Origin: Rotaria socialis
Lineage: Eukaryota > Rotifera > Eurotatoria > Philodinida > Philodinidae
DNA length: 64,000 bases
Direction: 5' to 3'
Assembly: GCA_905331475.1 (NCBI GenBank)
Contig: CAJNYU010001435.1
Location: 186,001-250,000 of the forward strand
The notes under the pieces are model-generated. The model saw only the letters and a list, made by a program, of their open reading frames with translations. It was not told the origin of the DNA and ran no database searches. Shown here one piece after another: positions 13,120 to 27,300 of this stretch. How positions within the stretch are numbered: position 1 is the first letter of the stretch; every line of letters starts with the position of its first letter. Both the position numbers and the translations under genes were made by a program.

Positions 13120-13506
13120 ATGGCACGACCATGTTTAAAAACGTATTATCCTTCATATAAGGATAAGGATTCTGCTATTGGTTTCGGCTACGATTATTCA
13201 TCATCAAATGAACTTAACTCGTCACGATTGACATTAAATAGAACATTTGAAAAGCCTCAATCAAAAACCATACTGTTTCCTATTCCCGGAGTAACCATAA
13301 GAAAACGAACGCATACTAAACCTTTAATACGATTTCCATGGGATGGAAAGGTTGAACGTATTCGTCCGGCAACAATGAAAAATAGTGAAAATGGTGATTA
13401 TATTCTTTGTGACACAGATCGTGGAGCATACGTTGCATATCGCACGCCATTAGTTCCTGAATGGGTTAAAGAACTTGTTAATCAAATTGAGGCAGAACAA
13501 AGATAA
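13120..13506 (+). CDS. Small single-exon protein of unknown function
   Basis: 128 codons with a clean ATG and normal composition. I do not recognise the family. There is no signal peptide or membrane segment. The N-terminal half is basic and Ser-rich; the central part has a Pro-Gly turn (LFPIPGVTIRK) and an RFPWDGKVERIRP stretch. The C-terminus is acidic/amphipathic (VPEWVKELVNQIEAEQR) and probably helical. It looks like a small soluble or structural protein. The frame stands out from the AT-rich surroundings by its lack of low complexity. An acceptor-like site about 60 nt upstream suggests a spliced 5' UTR. Confidence 0.7.
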   Translation: MARPCLKTYYPSYKDKDSAIGFGYDYSSSNELNSSRLTLNRTFEKPQSKTILFPIPGVTIRKRTHTKPLIRFPWDGKVERIRPATMKNSENGDYILCDTDRGAYVAYRTPLVPEWVKELVNQIEAEQR

Positions 13507-15358
13507 AATAAAAATAACTCATTTCTATGCATGATTTTATTAACGATCTCTCTTTTTATTTCTAATACTTTCTATTGTAAATGCGATCTATATATATATA
13601 TATATATATGTCTGGACTGCTTATAAATGTTGTCATTTTTATTCGAATATATTAAGTAGATGCTTTGCATGTATGTTTGATTAATGAATGTATACGAGCG
13701 AAAGAGTATTATTGGATTCTAATTATTTTTGAAAAACAACACGCTCATTCGCATAAGAATTGCTTGCTTTTTTTTCTATAATAGCTGTAAGTCTATTCAA
13801 GTGTTGTACGAGTCGAAGAATGACAGGAGACTATTTCATATAAATTTTATTTGCCGACTGAAAATCTTACAAATCGCTTGTATATATATTTGGAAAGCAC
13901 AAGTTCACAACAATCAAACTGATTCATTAGTAATAAGTTCAGGTTGAAATAAAAAATAGAAACAAATGAAGTTGCACGTTGCACGCTATAGTTAATAAAA
14001 GCGTGACAACTGTTGAAGATAAATTTCATCTAGTTCTTAAATACGAAACTACTTTGGGCTTTCTATTATTGTTTTTTGATATTTCGCCACCGTTCGTTGT
14101 ATTCAATTCCCCTTGAATATTTTGATTCAAATGTTTGTCATCGTAATTCTATAGTTTTCATGTCACAAACCAAATAGCAAATTTTCCCAAGATAACGCAG
14201 CAAACACTCCTTCAATTATTAACCAAAAACCGGCACAAAGAAGTTCAACAATACACGAAAAAATGTTGACCATTTCTTATTGTACAGATATTCAATACTT
14301 GCAATATTATATTGCAAATTCCACAAAAAAATATCACTGTTTCATTGGAATAATTTATTTCACCGATATTTAACAATTATATAGAAATTTTCTGTCGTAC
14401 TATCATCTTAATATGCATACACGGCATCAATGAAATGACTACGAGAGTATTTGTCGTTCTAAATGGTGAATAATAGGGAATAATTATTTATTGTCACGAT
14501 AAGTCTATTAACTAAATTTTTGAATGCTACATCGTTATCCGTAAATATAATGTTTTCGCGCAATTATTATCTTATTATTTTATCCAATCTAATCATCATG
14601 TGCGAAATAAGTGATACGACACGCATTGTATTAAGCAGTGAATCACGCGGCAGCTATCAAAGTTGCAATCTATAATTCAATATAAACAAAAAACAAACAT
14701 CTCATACTCTCGTTGAGACTACGGCTCATATGAATGTTATCTATGACGAAAAAAAAAAAGAAAAGAAACCTGAACCTTCCAAATTCTTGATATTTTCTTT
14801 CAATATTTTTGTCTTTGGTAAAAATAGTATTATTAACAACAAAATGTAGATCTTCCGAAAAAATCGGTACATTCCGTTTTGTTTTGTATTAATAAATATT
14901 CTCAATTCAAATTTGCAAACAAAAGAAAAAAAGGAATCTGAGCTTTTACAATTTTGACACTCCAATAAAACATCCTTCCTAATAATAAATTACACACATA
15001 AACAAATGAAAACGAAAAAGAAGAATTTTTAGCACAATGAGCCAAAAAAGAAAGAGAGAAACAAAAAATAGGCTAAACCAAACAATTGGTTAGAAAAATA
15101 GTATAAAAAAAACCAAAACCAAAAACGAACAGATATGTACAGACAATAAAAAAAAGAAAGAATTCAAGAAGCTCTAGCAAATTATTATTTTGTTTGCTAA
15201 TTCTATATAGGTATTTTTTCTTGTAAAACATCACATTTTATTCGCTTTTTTATCAGAGAATACTAATCTAAAAGTTATTATTTGTAAAAACGAAGGCATA
15301 AAACAAAATGTCACTGTGTTGACTAGATGATTTAAGTTTCTGTACGAGTCAACTATTG
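13507..15358. other. Intergenic between convergent genes, no gene recognised
   Basis: AT-rich; includes a TA microsatellite at about 13590-13609. It should hold the polyadenylation sites of the small + strand gene and of the phosphatase on the - strand. Nothing else was identified. Confidence 0.65.
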
Positions 15359-18300
15359 TCAAGATGAAACAAAATTATCAAATGAACCCAAATATTCTAA
15401 TGCAGAACGATAACAAAATTGATATTGATCCTATTAAAAGTGAAAAAAAATAAAAGAGTCATTCTTTTCTATAGAATGAAAAATATCTAAAAGCTTTACT
15501 TCTGTTTGAACAAGTGCCGGTCGTTGTGTACGTAACAATTTCACTGTTTGAAATATATCAACGACACCTTCGTATCGTATCCTTTCAAGTACAATACTTA
15601 ACGTTAGAAAAACACCCGTTCGTCCGGCACCTTTTGTTAAGAAAGAATTATAAGAAATAAAATAAAAAAAGAATGACATTATCTGAAATAAACTTACCAG
15701 CTGAACAATGCACAACAATGGGACCTTCTTGACCGAAACCTTCTTTAGTTTTATGCACTTGTCCAATAAAATCAATAAAACCTTCACCAATTTTGGGTAC
15801 ACCTTGTTCAGGCCATTCAGTATATAGAAAGTGACGAACTGTCCGAGATTGACCATCCTATATATAAATACAGAAAACAACATATAATTAATTCACACAG
15901 AAAGAAAGTATATAGTTTTTATTTCTTTACCCTTGAATCAGTCACTTTAAATTCACTTAATAGATATTGCGGCATATTATAAGCACCAACTGGATCAACA
16001 ATAAAATATCCATAACGTGTTGATCGATCTGATGGCCAATACTGTACACATTTTTCTCTGCCCATTTCTTTTAATTTTGTTAACATCACAATAATAGTTA
16101 CATTGTGTTCCCATACCATTCTCCAAAAATCATCTACGGTTTCAGTTAATGGTCCTTGCGTAGCGATGTAACCATTTTTAAATCGATAGCTCTAAGAATT
16201 ATTGTTAATAAAAAAAATAAATAAAGAAAAAAGAGCATTGATTTCAAACTTACATCAATATAAGATGCATTGATATAATCTGATCCTTCAACACCACGAA
16301 TGGGAGATAAACATAGGCGAGTATTTTCATCTGATAATTAAAGATAAAAGTAAAAATTCCTCTGAATATAGAATAAACTTACAAGGTAAAATGTTCACAA
16401 GACGATTTTTAAATTTATTAGCAGGATTATTTGCACTTAAAAATTTTGATGGTTGTGCTTTAAAATTGGATAAACGCTAAATTAAAAATAAACAAAATAT
16501 ATTGAGTATTGAAAAGAAGCGGATTCATTTTTTGGTTTTGTTTTACTTTAAATTCAAGTTCCATTTCAGTTAATGAACTATCATTTATTGGATGTAATAA
16601 TCGTTGTAAATGTGTTAATAAATTTCTTGCTAGAACTTCCGTTTGACCTGATTGAATAGCTTCATTTATTGCTTCGTAAATAAATATATACTGTTCTTCT
16701 GTTTGAACAATATAATTTCTATGATAGAAAAGAAAAGAAAGATGATACTTTATTGCTTTTTCCGCATCGCGACATATTTTGTTATCGCCGTCGAAGTCAG
16801 ACATGCAAAATATTTTCATCCTATCTCATCTTGAGAAAGGAAAACTCGAAATTAGTAAGATTCTTTTTTAATTATTCGCTTCGTTGCGAATTTTAATACA
16901 CAAGAACGAACTATCACGATCATGCTAGTTTAGACACGAACGCTAATCGGCATTTTCTCTTGATTTAGCTTAGATCAACGGGAGAAAACGATTCTATAAT
17001 TTCAAGTAGATTATATTTTGAATCCTTTCAATGTGAACATCATGCAAAAGAGAGTATTATTAGTCATTGAGTAAAAAAAATTGAACAAAAGGAGTATGAA
17101 GAATTTGTACAAGACTATTAAATGCATCATTTGAAATAAGACAAAAAAAGATGAGCCTTATGACCGGAACTAAATGTTTCATACATTCGTATTGTATTAA
17201 TAATCGCTACATCGATGGATAGTCTATTACAATGACGCATCCCTAATCTCGTTTTGCGTCGATGCTACGTGTTGTGTCTTTTAATGAATTTTATATCTGA
17301 CCTGACGTCATTCGGTTGCACAAACACGCAGAATCTCATTTTCTATATATTTAATTTCAGTAATATTTACTCATTGTGTTTCCGATTAGATTTTCTCGAT
17401 AAAGTAAGTAAATAAGTATTTATTATTACCGTTGAGCTCTTAACAAAGTAACATGCCCATAAATGTCAATAGTTTTTTCATGTTTTAATCTTTCTAATAA
17501 AGCATCAATAACAACAAAACAGCCCGTACGACCAACGCCAGCTGAACAATGTACAACTATGGGACCAGCATCGGGTAGATTGAGAACTTTAACTCTTCGA
17601 ACAAACATTAAAAATGATGTTGCATGTTCTAATATGCCATGATCTATATGTCGGGGGGAAGAAAAATATAATTAGAAATAAAACAAAATCGTTTTTTCTT
17701 CTTCTCTTACCTGGCCACGCTGTAAATTGACAATGTCGAATTTCTCGTTTGTCAGGATGACCAATCTAAAGTTATTTTGTAAAAATTAATTTTTCGTCAC
17801 TAAAATAAGTCAATCATACCCATGCTACAGTAAATGTTCGAATACTATAAGATGACAGTTCAATGAAATCAGTTAACGTAACTTGTATCGATCCATAAAC
17901 TTCTGTTCCTCGTGTTGGCCAATATTGATCACATTTAAGACGATTTCTTTCTTCTAATTTTGTCATCATAACAATACAAGCTGAATTCGTTTCCCATATC
18001 ATTCTCCAAAAGTCAGCGAATGTATTTGGTAGAGGACCTTGTGTTGCTATGTAAGCATTTTGTTTTCTATATCCATCTAAATAATTTGCATTGATATAAT
18101 CGCTTCCCTGTATACCATCAATTGTGTGTAGAATAACACGTGAATGATCGTATGCAATAACATTGGCATAACGATTTTTTGCTTTATTATATTCAAGTTT
18201 AGAATGTTCCCATGAAAATTGTTGGCCTGGGTCAATGGACTAGAAAAGAGAGGAGGAAACAAAAGGAAATTAAAAATAATATAATTTTTTATATCGTACC

Positions 18301-21300
18301 TCATATTCCAATGAGAATTTGTAATTGTCAGCAGCTTTTAGACGTTCAAGATGTTCAGTAAATTCATCGATATGAATCGGAGAGTGAGTTGTTGAAATAA
18401 CTTCTTTGATATGAGTATGAATGTTATTATTGTTACTATATGTATTTACTATTTGATTTCGTCGTAATTCTACGTGTTCATTGGATGATGTTGGCGATAC
18501 TGTCGATGGTATTATAGGCATTTGCATTTCCATTGTTAATACTTTAGGTGTTAAATCAAATGGTACACATTCTGGTGGCAGTGTTGAAGATTTCTTTTTT
18601 GTTCGATTATATTTCAATATGAATATAATAATAACAAGTACAATGACAAATATTAACACGATGATACCAAATATCCATAATAGATTATAGAATGTTTCCT
18701 GATTTTGTGTTTGCACTAGTTTTGGTAATAGATTTAATTGTATTGTTGAACTTGATGTTGTTAAATTTTCTTTTTTACGATTAAAACCCCATGATACTAA
18801 TTTAACTTTACAACCATTGCTTACTGGAGAATTATTATAAACACGGCCATGAAATGGTTCCCAATCGCGTGTTTCTTTACCATCACCTAATACGAAGATA
18901 TCTGGTAATTGAGATTCATTAAATACACCTGCTGTGTAACAACATTCGCGACGACCCTATTTTTAAAAATGAATTAAAAATATTAGAAAAGAAATTTTCT
19001 TTTCTTTTTGCACACCACTACATACCTCTTGTGGTACATAGGATCGGTATGAAACATGTTCAATAAGATGAACAACAACATAATATCGATCGATGGGTCC
19101 ATTTTTTGTTGATGCACGATGAAGACGTAAATGAACTTGTTGTGGAACAATCGATAAGCCATTTGTTTTAGTTAAAATTCGTCGATCTTGTTCAGGTCGA
19201 TCAACATAGGGTGGTGCATCGAAATCAGTTGACAAACGTATTGTTGCAGGAAGGCTATAGATTTTTATCGAAGATTGTTCTGTTGATGATATTGCACCAC
19301 TTAAATTGAATGTATATTGAGTATTCGGAACTAAACTAGTAACAAGCCATTCACGTGCACCTGCCGTTGGCGGAATCGATATAAGACCAGCTAGATTGTG
19401 ATGAGAAGTTGAACGTATTGTACCTAAACCATCTACATAATTTTGTATACCTTCATAGTGAACCTATTAGATTAGAAGAAGAAGAAGAAGAAGAAAATAG
19501 TCTGTATAGAATTATGTTTAATTTTGATTAACAAACTTCAAGTTTTTGTATTTGCCGCCGTGGATCAAGATTTGTTTCATTAAAGAAAAATAATAGTTTA
19601 ACACTATTGGATGTAAGATCAACATAACTTAGATTAGTAGGTCGACTTAATTGATCATCGTATTGAACAATTTCTCTTGTACCTACAATATATAAAATAA
19701 TTAATGCTTGATGTCTTTTCTTTTTAATTTAAAATGAACAATTAAAAAAATATTGAAGGTGTTATATAATATTTCAATCAATAATAGTTTATATGTTAGG
19801 AAATATGATCTACAGCGAGTCTTGAAATGTCACGGTATACATTTAGATCTATGCACTCTCTCGTCTGACAAACCGTGACAATCGACCGGCAACTCTCTGT
19901 TGGTAGATGTGAATAACAACTCTATCGTGTTTCACATTTGACTCCCGCAAGGATTGTACTGATAGCTTTTGTAATAGATCTGATTGCTCCGATGATATGA
20001 AACTACTGCTGAGGCTCGTAGTGATCTGATATATATATATATGTATGAGATAATCCTATCCAGTAGGGTACAATATGAAAAGGTTAAGAAAATTTATCAT
20101 AGTCGTAGTACAGAATAAGAAAAAAATGTTTGCCTACAGATCTCAATGAAATCCTCTCGCAACACTAGAAGAGCACCCTTGAAAAGAATTGCACAAAAGC
20201 ACAATAAAAATTCATGAATTGTCTAAAAGCTTTTTTGTATCGACTCGAGGACTAGATAAATTATCATTTGAATAGAACACAATTTGTTTTTGGTTTTGAA
20301 ACTAATTTTTTTTTATTTCTTGTAAAAATGCCCAATGTGTTGATACTCAGTAACTAACATTCTCTAGCTACATAAGACCATCTTGATTGAATAAAAAAAA
20401 AAACTTCTGATTAGTCTTTTGTTTTGATTCATCATCCTTTTCATGTAACTCTACCATTCTTTGAACATTCCTCGAAATTCATTAATAATGATAGAATTCA
20501 ATACCCTCGATTTTGCTATCTGTAGATTATCTATAGTTAAGACCTTTTTAAGTGTATTCATCTATAAGCAGCTCGCCGAAAGTATAAGTACGGGGAAAAA
20601 AATAATCAGAGACAGTACCATCGTATGGCTATATTATAATAGAAACTTCAGATCTCATCGCTCGCTTAGAAGTCTTGATAAAAATAAAAGAACAACTATT
20701 TAATATTATTTTTTTTGTCAATTATCTGTTTTTTTTCTTTTTAATTATTTAAAATTCCTTGATATATATAATGTCTCAATAGTCATGCAATTACATGAAT
20801 GACTAAAACCTATTCTTTTTTTGTCTTTTTTTTTGTTCTGTCATAAACATTATCTTTCTCTATCTATTGCATGATGATAATCATAGTGCCAACACGCCAA
20901 ATCATCGAAACAAATACAAATTTTTTGCTTTTATTATTGAATTTCATAGTAAAAAAAGAAGAAGAAGAAGAATTCTTTTTTTTCTTCCAGTTATCTTGTT
21001 CTCCAGAGATAAAGATCTACACAGTTGATTATTGATCTCAACGGAGACACTAATAGAATTGATGATTAAACACGAATATTCTTTTCATAAAATCGCTCAT
21101 TCACTTAATCGATTCTTCAGTTAAATTTTTGCTTGATAGTGATTATTATATGATAATGGTCAGTCGAATGGATCATTTTACAGACCAATGATTATTTGAT
21201 AGGCACATCATCACGTCGAACACCAGACGGAGATCATTAAAAAGAATTTGCACATGAAGAATTTATCACGCAAGACATGTGCTTGTATTTATCGCTCGCT

Positions 21301-24300
21301 GTTCGAATTGCATATAAAATCAATTAAGATGAAACCACACAGACGAAGAAGAAAAAAGAACTCAATTTGTTCTCTCTTTTTTTCTGACCTTGATAAAAAG
21401 TCATAGCTCAATGCAGTTTTTTTCTTCGGGGCATAATAAATAGTTTCTCATGTTTTCTTTCCTTTTGATGTTTCATATTCCTAAAATCATTACTATTCTC
21501 AGTTTGTTATGAAAGAATGACAGCGATTTTGCTATGTTCTGATTCAATTGAGACAAACATGAAATGACACGAAGCAAAAAGAAATTTCTTGTCATGCAAT
21601 CGCAAAAAGGAAAATAGTTTGACTTTTTATGAAAGAAAAAAACTTACGATGATATATATCAGCAACATGAATCTCAGATAAATCTCCTTCGCGGCGTTCT
21701 GTTCCCGATGAATTGTATCGTTCGTAAATATTTGCAGAAAATTCTGCACTGACACGAACATTATACATAGCATCTGGTTTTAAGCCACTTATGGTTGCTG
21801 TTGTTGTGCTTGGATGTGATGGTGAATATAATGCCCATTGATTTTCAGGTTTATTTTCAGCCTTATCATTATAATGAACAATATATCGTTCAACTGGTGG
21901 ATGATAGATTGGTAGCCAGAACACTTGAATTGTTGTGTCATTGATACGAACAACACGAATATCACGCGGCGATGGATCTAAATTATATACATATATAGAG
22001 GCATTTATAACGAGAATTGATGATAAAAATATTTTTGGATAAGAAAAAAAAAGAAATTGAAAGTACAAGCTTGTCTTACGAGTTGATGAACGAGGTACTT
22101 GAGCATAATAGGTTTTTGGAGGTGCTGTAATATTGACACTTGGATGATAATTTAGGGAAAGAAGAAGCAAAAGTGTAAGAATATGATGAAACATGAAGTA
22201 AGGCATTAAAATAATGCTTGATTTCGTATTATTATTGTTGTTTGTATCATTATATAATAGACGTAAGTTGTTTCTATTCTTTAGTTTTAATACAATAATC
22301 TATGATGAAAGACTCATTGGTAAGTTCTTTCTCCTTTTTTTCTCTCTCTCTTTCTCTGTGTCTCTCGGTTATTCAACGTTTCTTTTTCTTGTTTTAATAA
22401 TAGCCACATCAGAGATAGAGAAGTTCAGGAGAAAAAAACGATCAAATTTTACATCTGTGTAATAGCAAGAAAAGAAACTTTCTTCGGTTGAACGTTCTCG
22501 CTCGTTCTGTCGTTTCTCTACTAACTTGATTTTTTATTCTCTTCAAGTCAGTTAATGCAAATAGAAGAAAAAAAGGATAGCAAGACGAAAAGAAAAAAAA
22601 GAGAGATATCTATTGCTACTGCTTCTAATGCCTTTTTTTGTCTGTTCCAAAGATGCAAACAAAAAAGGAATGTGTGTTGTGTGTGCGTGTTCGCTTCACA
22701 GAAGAAAGAAAGAATGGCAAAGAATAAGAACACCATAAAAAAAATCTCATATAGGAGATTGATGAAGTCGAATCAAATCGCATGCGTGTTTATGTATGTA
22801 CATAGATGTAATATGAAGCCGTAGCCGCGCACATGATCTGATTTATGATAAAATTGATGTTGGCCTATTTAGTTTATCAAATTCAAGATTTAATTGAACA
22901 CGTAGATATAAGCAAAAAATAAACGAGAAAGAATCTCAATTTGTATTGCAAGAGACCTTCGAGTTTCTTTCTTTTCTCTCTCTCTCTCTCGTTTTCTTCG
23001 TTGTATATGTCAATCGATCATCCTTCTTTTCCGTGTGACATAAATCAAATATAATAATAGCTGCCACTCTTTCGAGTGTGTGCCCATGCTTTTACAACAG
23101 GATGTCGTTCTGTCAACATCACACAGCAAGAAAGCGAAAGAGAAAATTTTCTTTGTTCTTTCTCATTGAATCTTTGCATATTTTAAGAAGTTTGAGACAT
23201 TGAATAAAAAAAGAATGAAGTAAAATATATATATTTTACATCTCAACTTACTGAGCATATTGACATATAGTTGATATTCAATAATTGATGAATTTTGCCC
23301 ATTACGATCGGAACATCGAGCCGAAAAGTGTATAGTTCGATTTGGATGAATACCTAAGTGAAAATAAATATTTAAATCGAGGAAAAAAGACAACCTTCGA
23401 TTAAAATACCAAATGGATCATTAGAATCGATTTGAATATCTAATTTTTTAATTGTATTGTCAAATTCTTGTGCTTGTATCGTTCGATTTGTTCTACCAAG
23501 TTCAATTACAGTTATATAAATTTTATTGATAGCATTCACATTAGATGGCAAGTCCCATGTAACGCTCAACGTATGTGAATTGACAACGTATGCTGTTAAA
23601 TTACTTGGAGTTAATTGTCCTAATAGAAAAACGAAATATAGATATAGCGGGAATATATTTTTTTAATTTGATTTATATATAGTTTTTTCGTCTTCTCTTT
23701 TGGCATTTATATATGTATGTCTAATCATAATAATGAAATGCTCGCGTCTACGAATAAACATCAATATAATCATACATATGGTATCGATCTATCTTTGCTT
23801 ATGAATCAAAATCAAATGGCTAAACAAGACAAAACTTGTAATTTATGTTGTTTATTTACATTAGACTGTTTACATCAATTTCAATCATTAAATTATTCAA
23901 ATTTTCAACAAAATAGAAATGAAAAAAATTATAATGCCATTTTATCGTCAATAGACATATGGAAAGAAAATAGTAGTAGAAACGCGATTTCTCCTTTCTA
24001 TGATGTTCCAATATGTTTTCATAATAATTTTTCATCAAGTAATCAACAAATATTATCAATAAAAGGCTTCGAAAGCGAACAACATTTATATTCTATAAAG
24101 GTTTTTCTTTCTTTCTCTATTGCATTATTATTATTATTGAATAGAAAAATTTAATTAGAAAACTGCATCATCATCATATGAAAGGCTTCTTCATTGTTTA
24201 CCAAGTCCACCAAAAACAAGAATCAGTCAAAGATCATCTATCGATAATCATAGAATCGAACCGATAAAATTAATTGATAATGTAAGCTACACGAATAGAA

Positions 24301-27300
24301 AAATCTGGATTATGGTCGAATTGCGACCGAAAACTAAGCCAATTAAGAAAGAAGTGGTCGCAATTTGGAATGAAGAATTTGACGTTGATCTCCTTTTTTT
24401 TTATTCGATTCCAAATTGCGACCACTTTTAATTGATTAGTTATCAATATATATGATGATGAGTCGTACTGTAATGACAATGTTGATATATAAGCGTGGGA
24501 AAAAAGATTGCTAGTGCATATCATACAATGAATACGAACTTTACTTGGTCAACTACCGAAAAAGGTGACAAAAAGGCTATTCTATACAATAACTATTTAT
24601 TTCATTTAAAGCGAGAAAATAAGAACAATTCATCACTTTATGTCTGCACTAATAAATGGTGCTCTCGTTCTATAGCATTGAAAAATAATGTAATTATAAA
24701 ATCCAATGGTGAAAATCATAAGCATGAACCGAAATTGCCAGAAAATGTTCAAAAAGTTTTGCGTGCTATTTCTCATCGCTACATCCACATTATAAAAGAT
24801 AGTAGTGATGAGGAATAATTTTCTTTAGTCTTTTTTCAATAAATTTTTTCCATTAAAAATATTGACTGATTGATAATTGAAAAGTGGTCGCAATTTGGAA
24901 TCGAATAAAAAGTGGGATCAACGTAAAATTCTTCATTTCAAATTGCGACCGTTTTTTCTTAATTGGCTGAATTTTCGGTCGCAATTTGAAAGCTACGAAA
25001 ATCTGCTATGTCATGATCGATAGTTTTCTAACCATAATAATCACTGATCATTTTTCTGGTAAGAAGAAAAAAGTTGTTTCATTTTGGAATATATTTAGCC
25101 CCTAAAGTAGATTAAGTTCAAATCGGCTGAATTTTTTACTGTGTCAAGTACGCCGGAAATGATAGCGTTCGGTGTTGCGGAAGTAATCTTCAAAAAAAAG
25201 CGTTGCCAACATCATGTTATACTAGGAATTTCATTTATGTTGATAAGATAAACCGGAAAATCTCTTGGAAAATATATAGCCTTATGCATATCTAGTTTTT
25301 CATTCAGAAAATTTCTCCATCATATTCTAATAGATATATGTAAATACAGAATTATTGATTCGATTACAGCAATTTGAATGTTAAGATAACTCATACTCTA
25401 GAATATCTATGTAGAATTTTACAGAACTACAATCTTTTTCATTTTCCAATGATAGTCACCATAATTTTTGGAAATCAAAAACAATTTGCAGCACGCGTCG
25501 TGTCAGTCAGCGACATCATTTGGAACTTGTTTGCTTGGCTGCAAGCACAACAAGGATGTAACTCGTGAGGAAAGAGAAGTTGTAGTACCCTTTGCAGGTT
25601 TTGAAACTTAAATATCATGTTTCAAAGGTTTTTTTTTATATTATTACACACCATCTCTAAAACTGAACATCCGTTTAAATCAAAATCTCGTCTAGTCTAC
25701 ACTCTCTGGGGCTTTGAGACCAACAGAAATGATTAGTCACATGTCATCATTTTCTAATATAGCTTATCATTTTCACACTTTGAAAAAACATTAAGGAGTG
25801 AAGAGCTGAAATTAGCTCCTATTTTTATTAAAAATCGAAGGCAAATACTTGACAGTTCAACCACTTAATTAAAAACTTCAGAAAATCGAAAATATTGCTT
25901 TACTTTTCTTCTTATTTCAATTTTATACTCCATTCAGGCAATCAAAAAAAACTGTTATTTCAAAAAATAACCTCTTAAGACTGCGGCATATAACATTGAA
26001 GAGCAGAAATTAATCTTCAATGGATTGTTTGTTTTTGAAATATTGAAAAAAAATCTTTTTTTCTTGAAGTAAAAAAGACTTTTCAGCCTACTTCAAATCA
26101 ATTTATCGAACGGAATGGTTTTTTTCATGATATTTTTCAAGACAGATACACACATAATAATAGGTCAGTTGATCTACAATGCCCTCCTCCTTGACAATTA
26201 TGAAGCACTAAGTAAACATGAATACTACTCATCATAACTTAGTGTGTGTTTAAGCGAGCGTAAGTTCTAAAGGTCAACATTTCTAGTAGAATACGAATAC
26301 AGAAATCCGCAGGCATATATCTCACAGAGTGACTAGAACCCATACGTTACACAGAAATACAATTAATGAACTGAATATGAATAATTCCAAGTTGCATTAT
26401 ATCGATTGATATTTCTAAAAAAGAAGCATATCATTATTATTTCACTAACTATTTATTCGAACACATTATTAATTTTCCATTGATGGAAAAACTAAATTTT
26501 AATTTCACTTTATTAGATCTTGAATGAACAGAATCAATTAATAACGAGCAGTTCATCATCAATTTTAACTAAACTATCTACTACTCATCAGGCATGTTCA
26601 TGTTTATTTTATTATTGTAAATCAAAAAAACATTTATTATTTAGTCGAATATATCTCTTTTCTAAACTACAGAGTAAAAATTCTATTTTATCTTCATCAT
26701 CATCATCATCCTCATCTTTCGATCTTGATTATTCTCAACCGAAAAGACAAGTAAATACAATGATCAACACATCTTACAAAATCTAATAATAATAATTTCT
26801 CTAATAGAAACTGAGTGAAAAACTTTCCTCAACACAACCGCAAACAAAATTAATTGACAATAAATGTAATCAAACAAGTTGTTCTATTTCTCAATCTACA
26901 TACGTCAGCGAGTCTAGACACGAAAATGGATTTCCCCAAATAACGATAAGTCAATTTATTAAAGATATAAAAAGAAATCTTGAAACGTCTATTGATTCTC
27001 CTGAACCAAAACTAAAACTTAGTGCTCGATTACAATCAAAATATTGTCCAAATACATTTCAAAAGTCATCTTCAATCACCTTTACTAATAAAAATAATCT
27101 CTTAAAATCTTCTATATTTCCAACTGTTCCAAAATGTTTAAATGAATATTCTCAATTAAATTTCAATTCATTACAAAGTAAAAATTCTTTCAAGTTAAAT
27201 CTTTTTGATTCATCTCTATTTCAATGGGAAATATTTAATAAAAATCAAAATCAAAATTATTTCTGTCGAAACAATTCCTCACTATTCATTAGTAAATCTA

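Larger units (their letters stand above)
24282..26516 (+). other. Intron of the NUDT9-like gene (2235 nt)
   Basis: Apart from the FLYWCH element in its first third, 25006-26516 shows no gene on either strand. Donor gtaagc and acceptor tttattag are phase 0 on both sides. Confidence 0.6.

Noticed and set aside
15434-15499. C-terminal tail ending FIFFHF after PALVQTE
   Set aside because: This is intron. A gtaaag donor at 15499 and acceptor at 15431 lead to the LAR-typical end [18 protein letters not shown].
21592-22206. Third leader-like frame ([10 protein letters not shown]...) suggesting a short phosphatase isoform
   Set aside because: It reads through two introns; exons 22080-22124 and 21648-21977 account for the coding part with matching phases.
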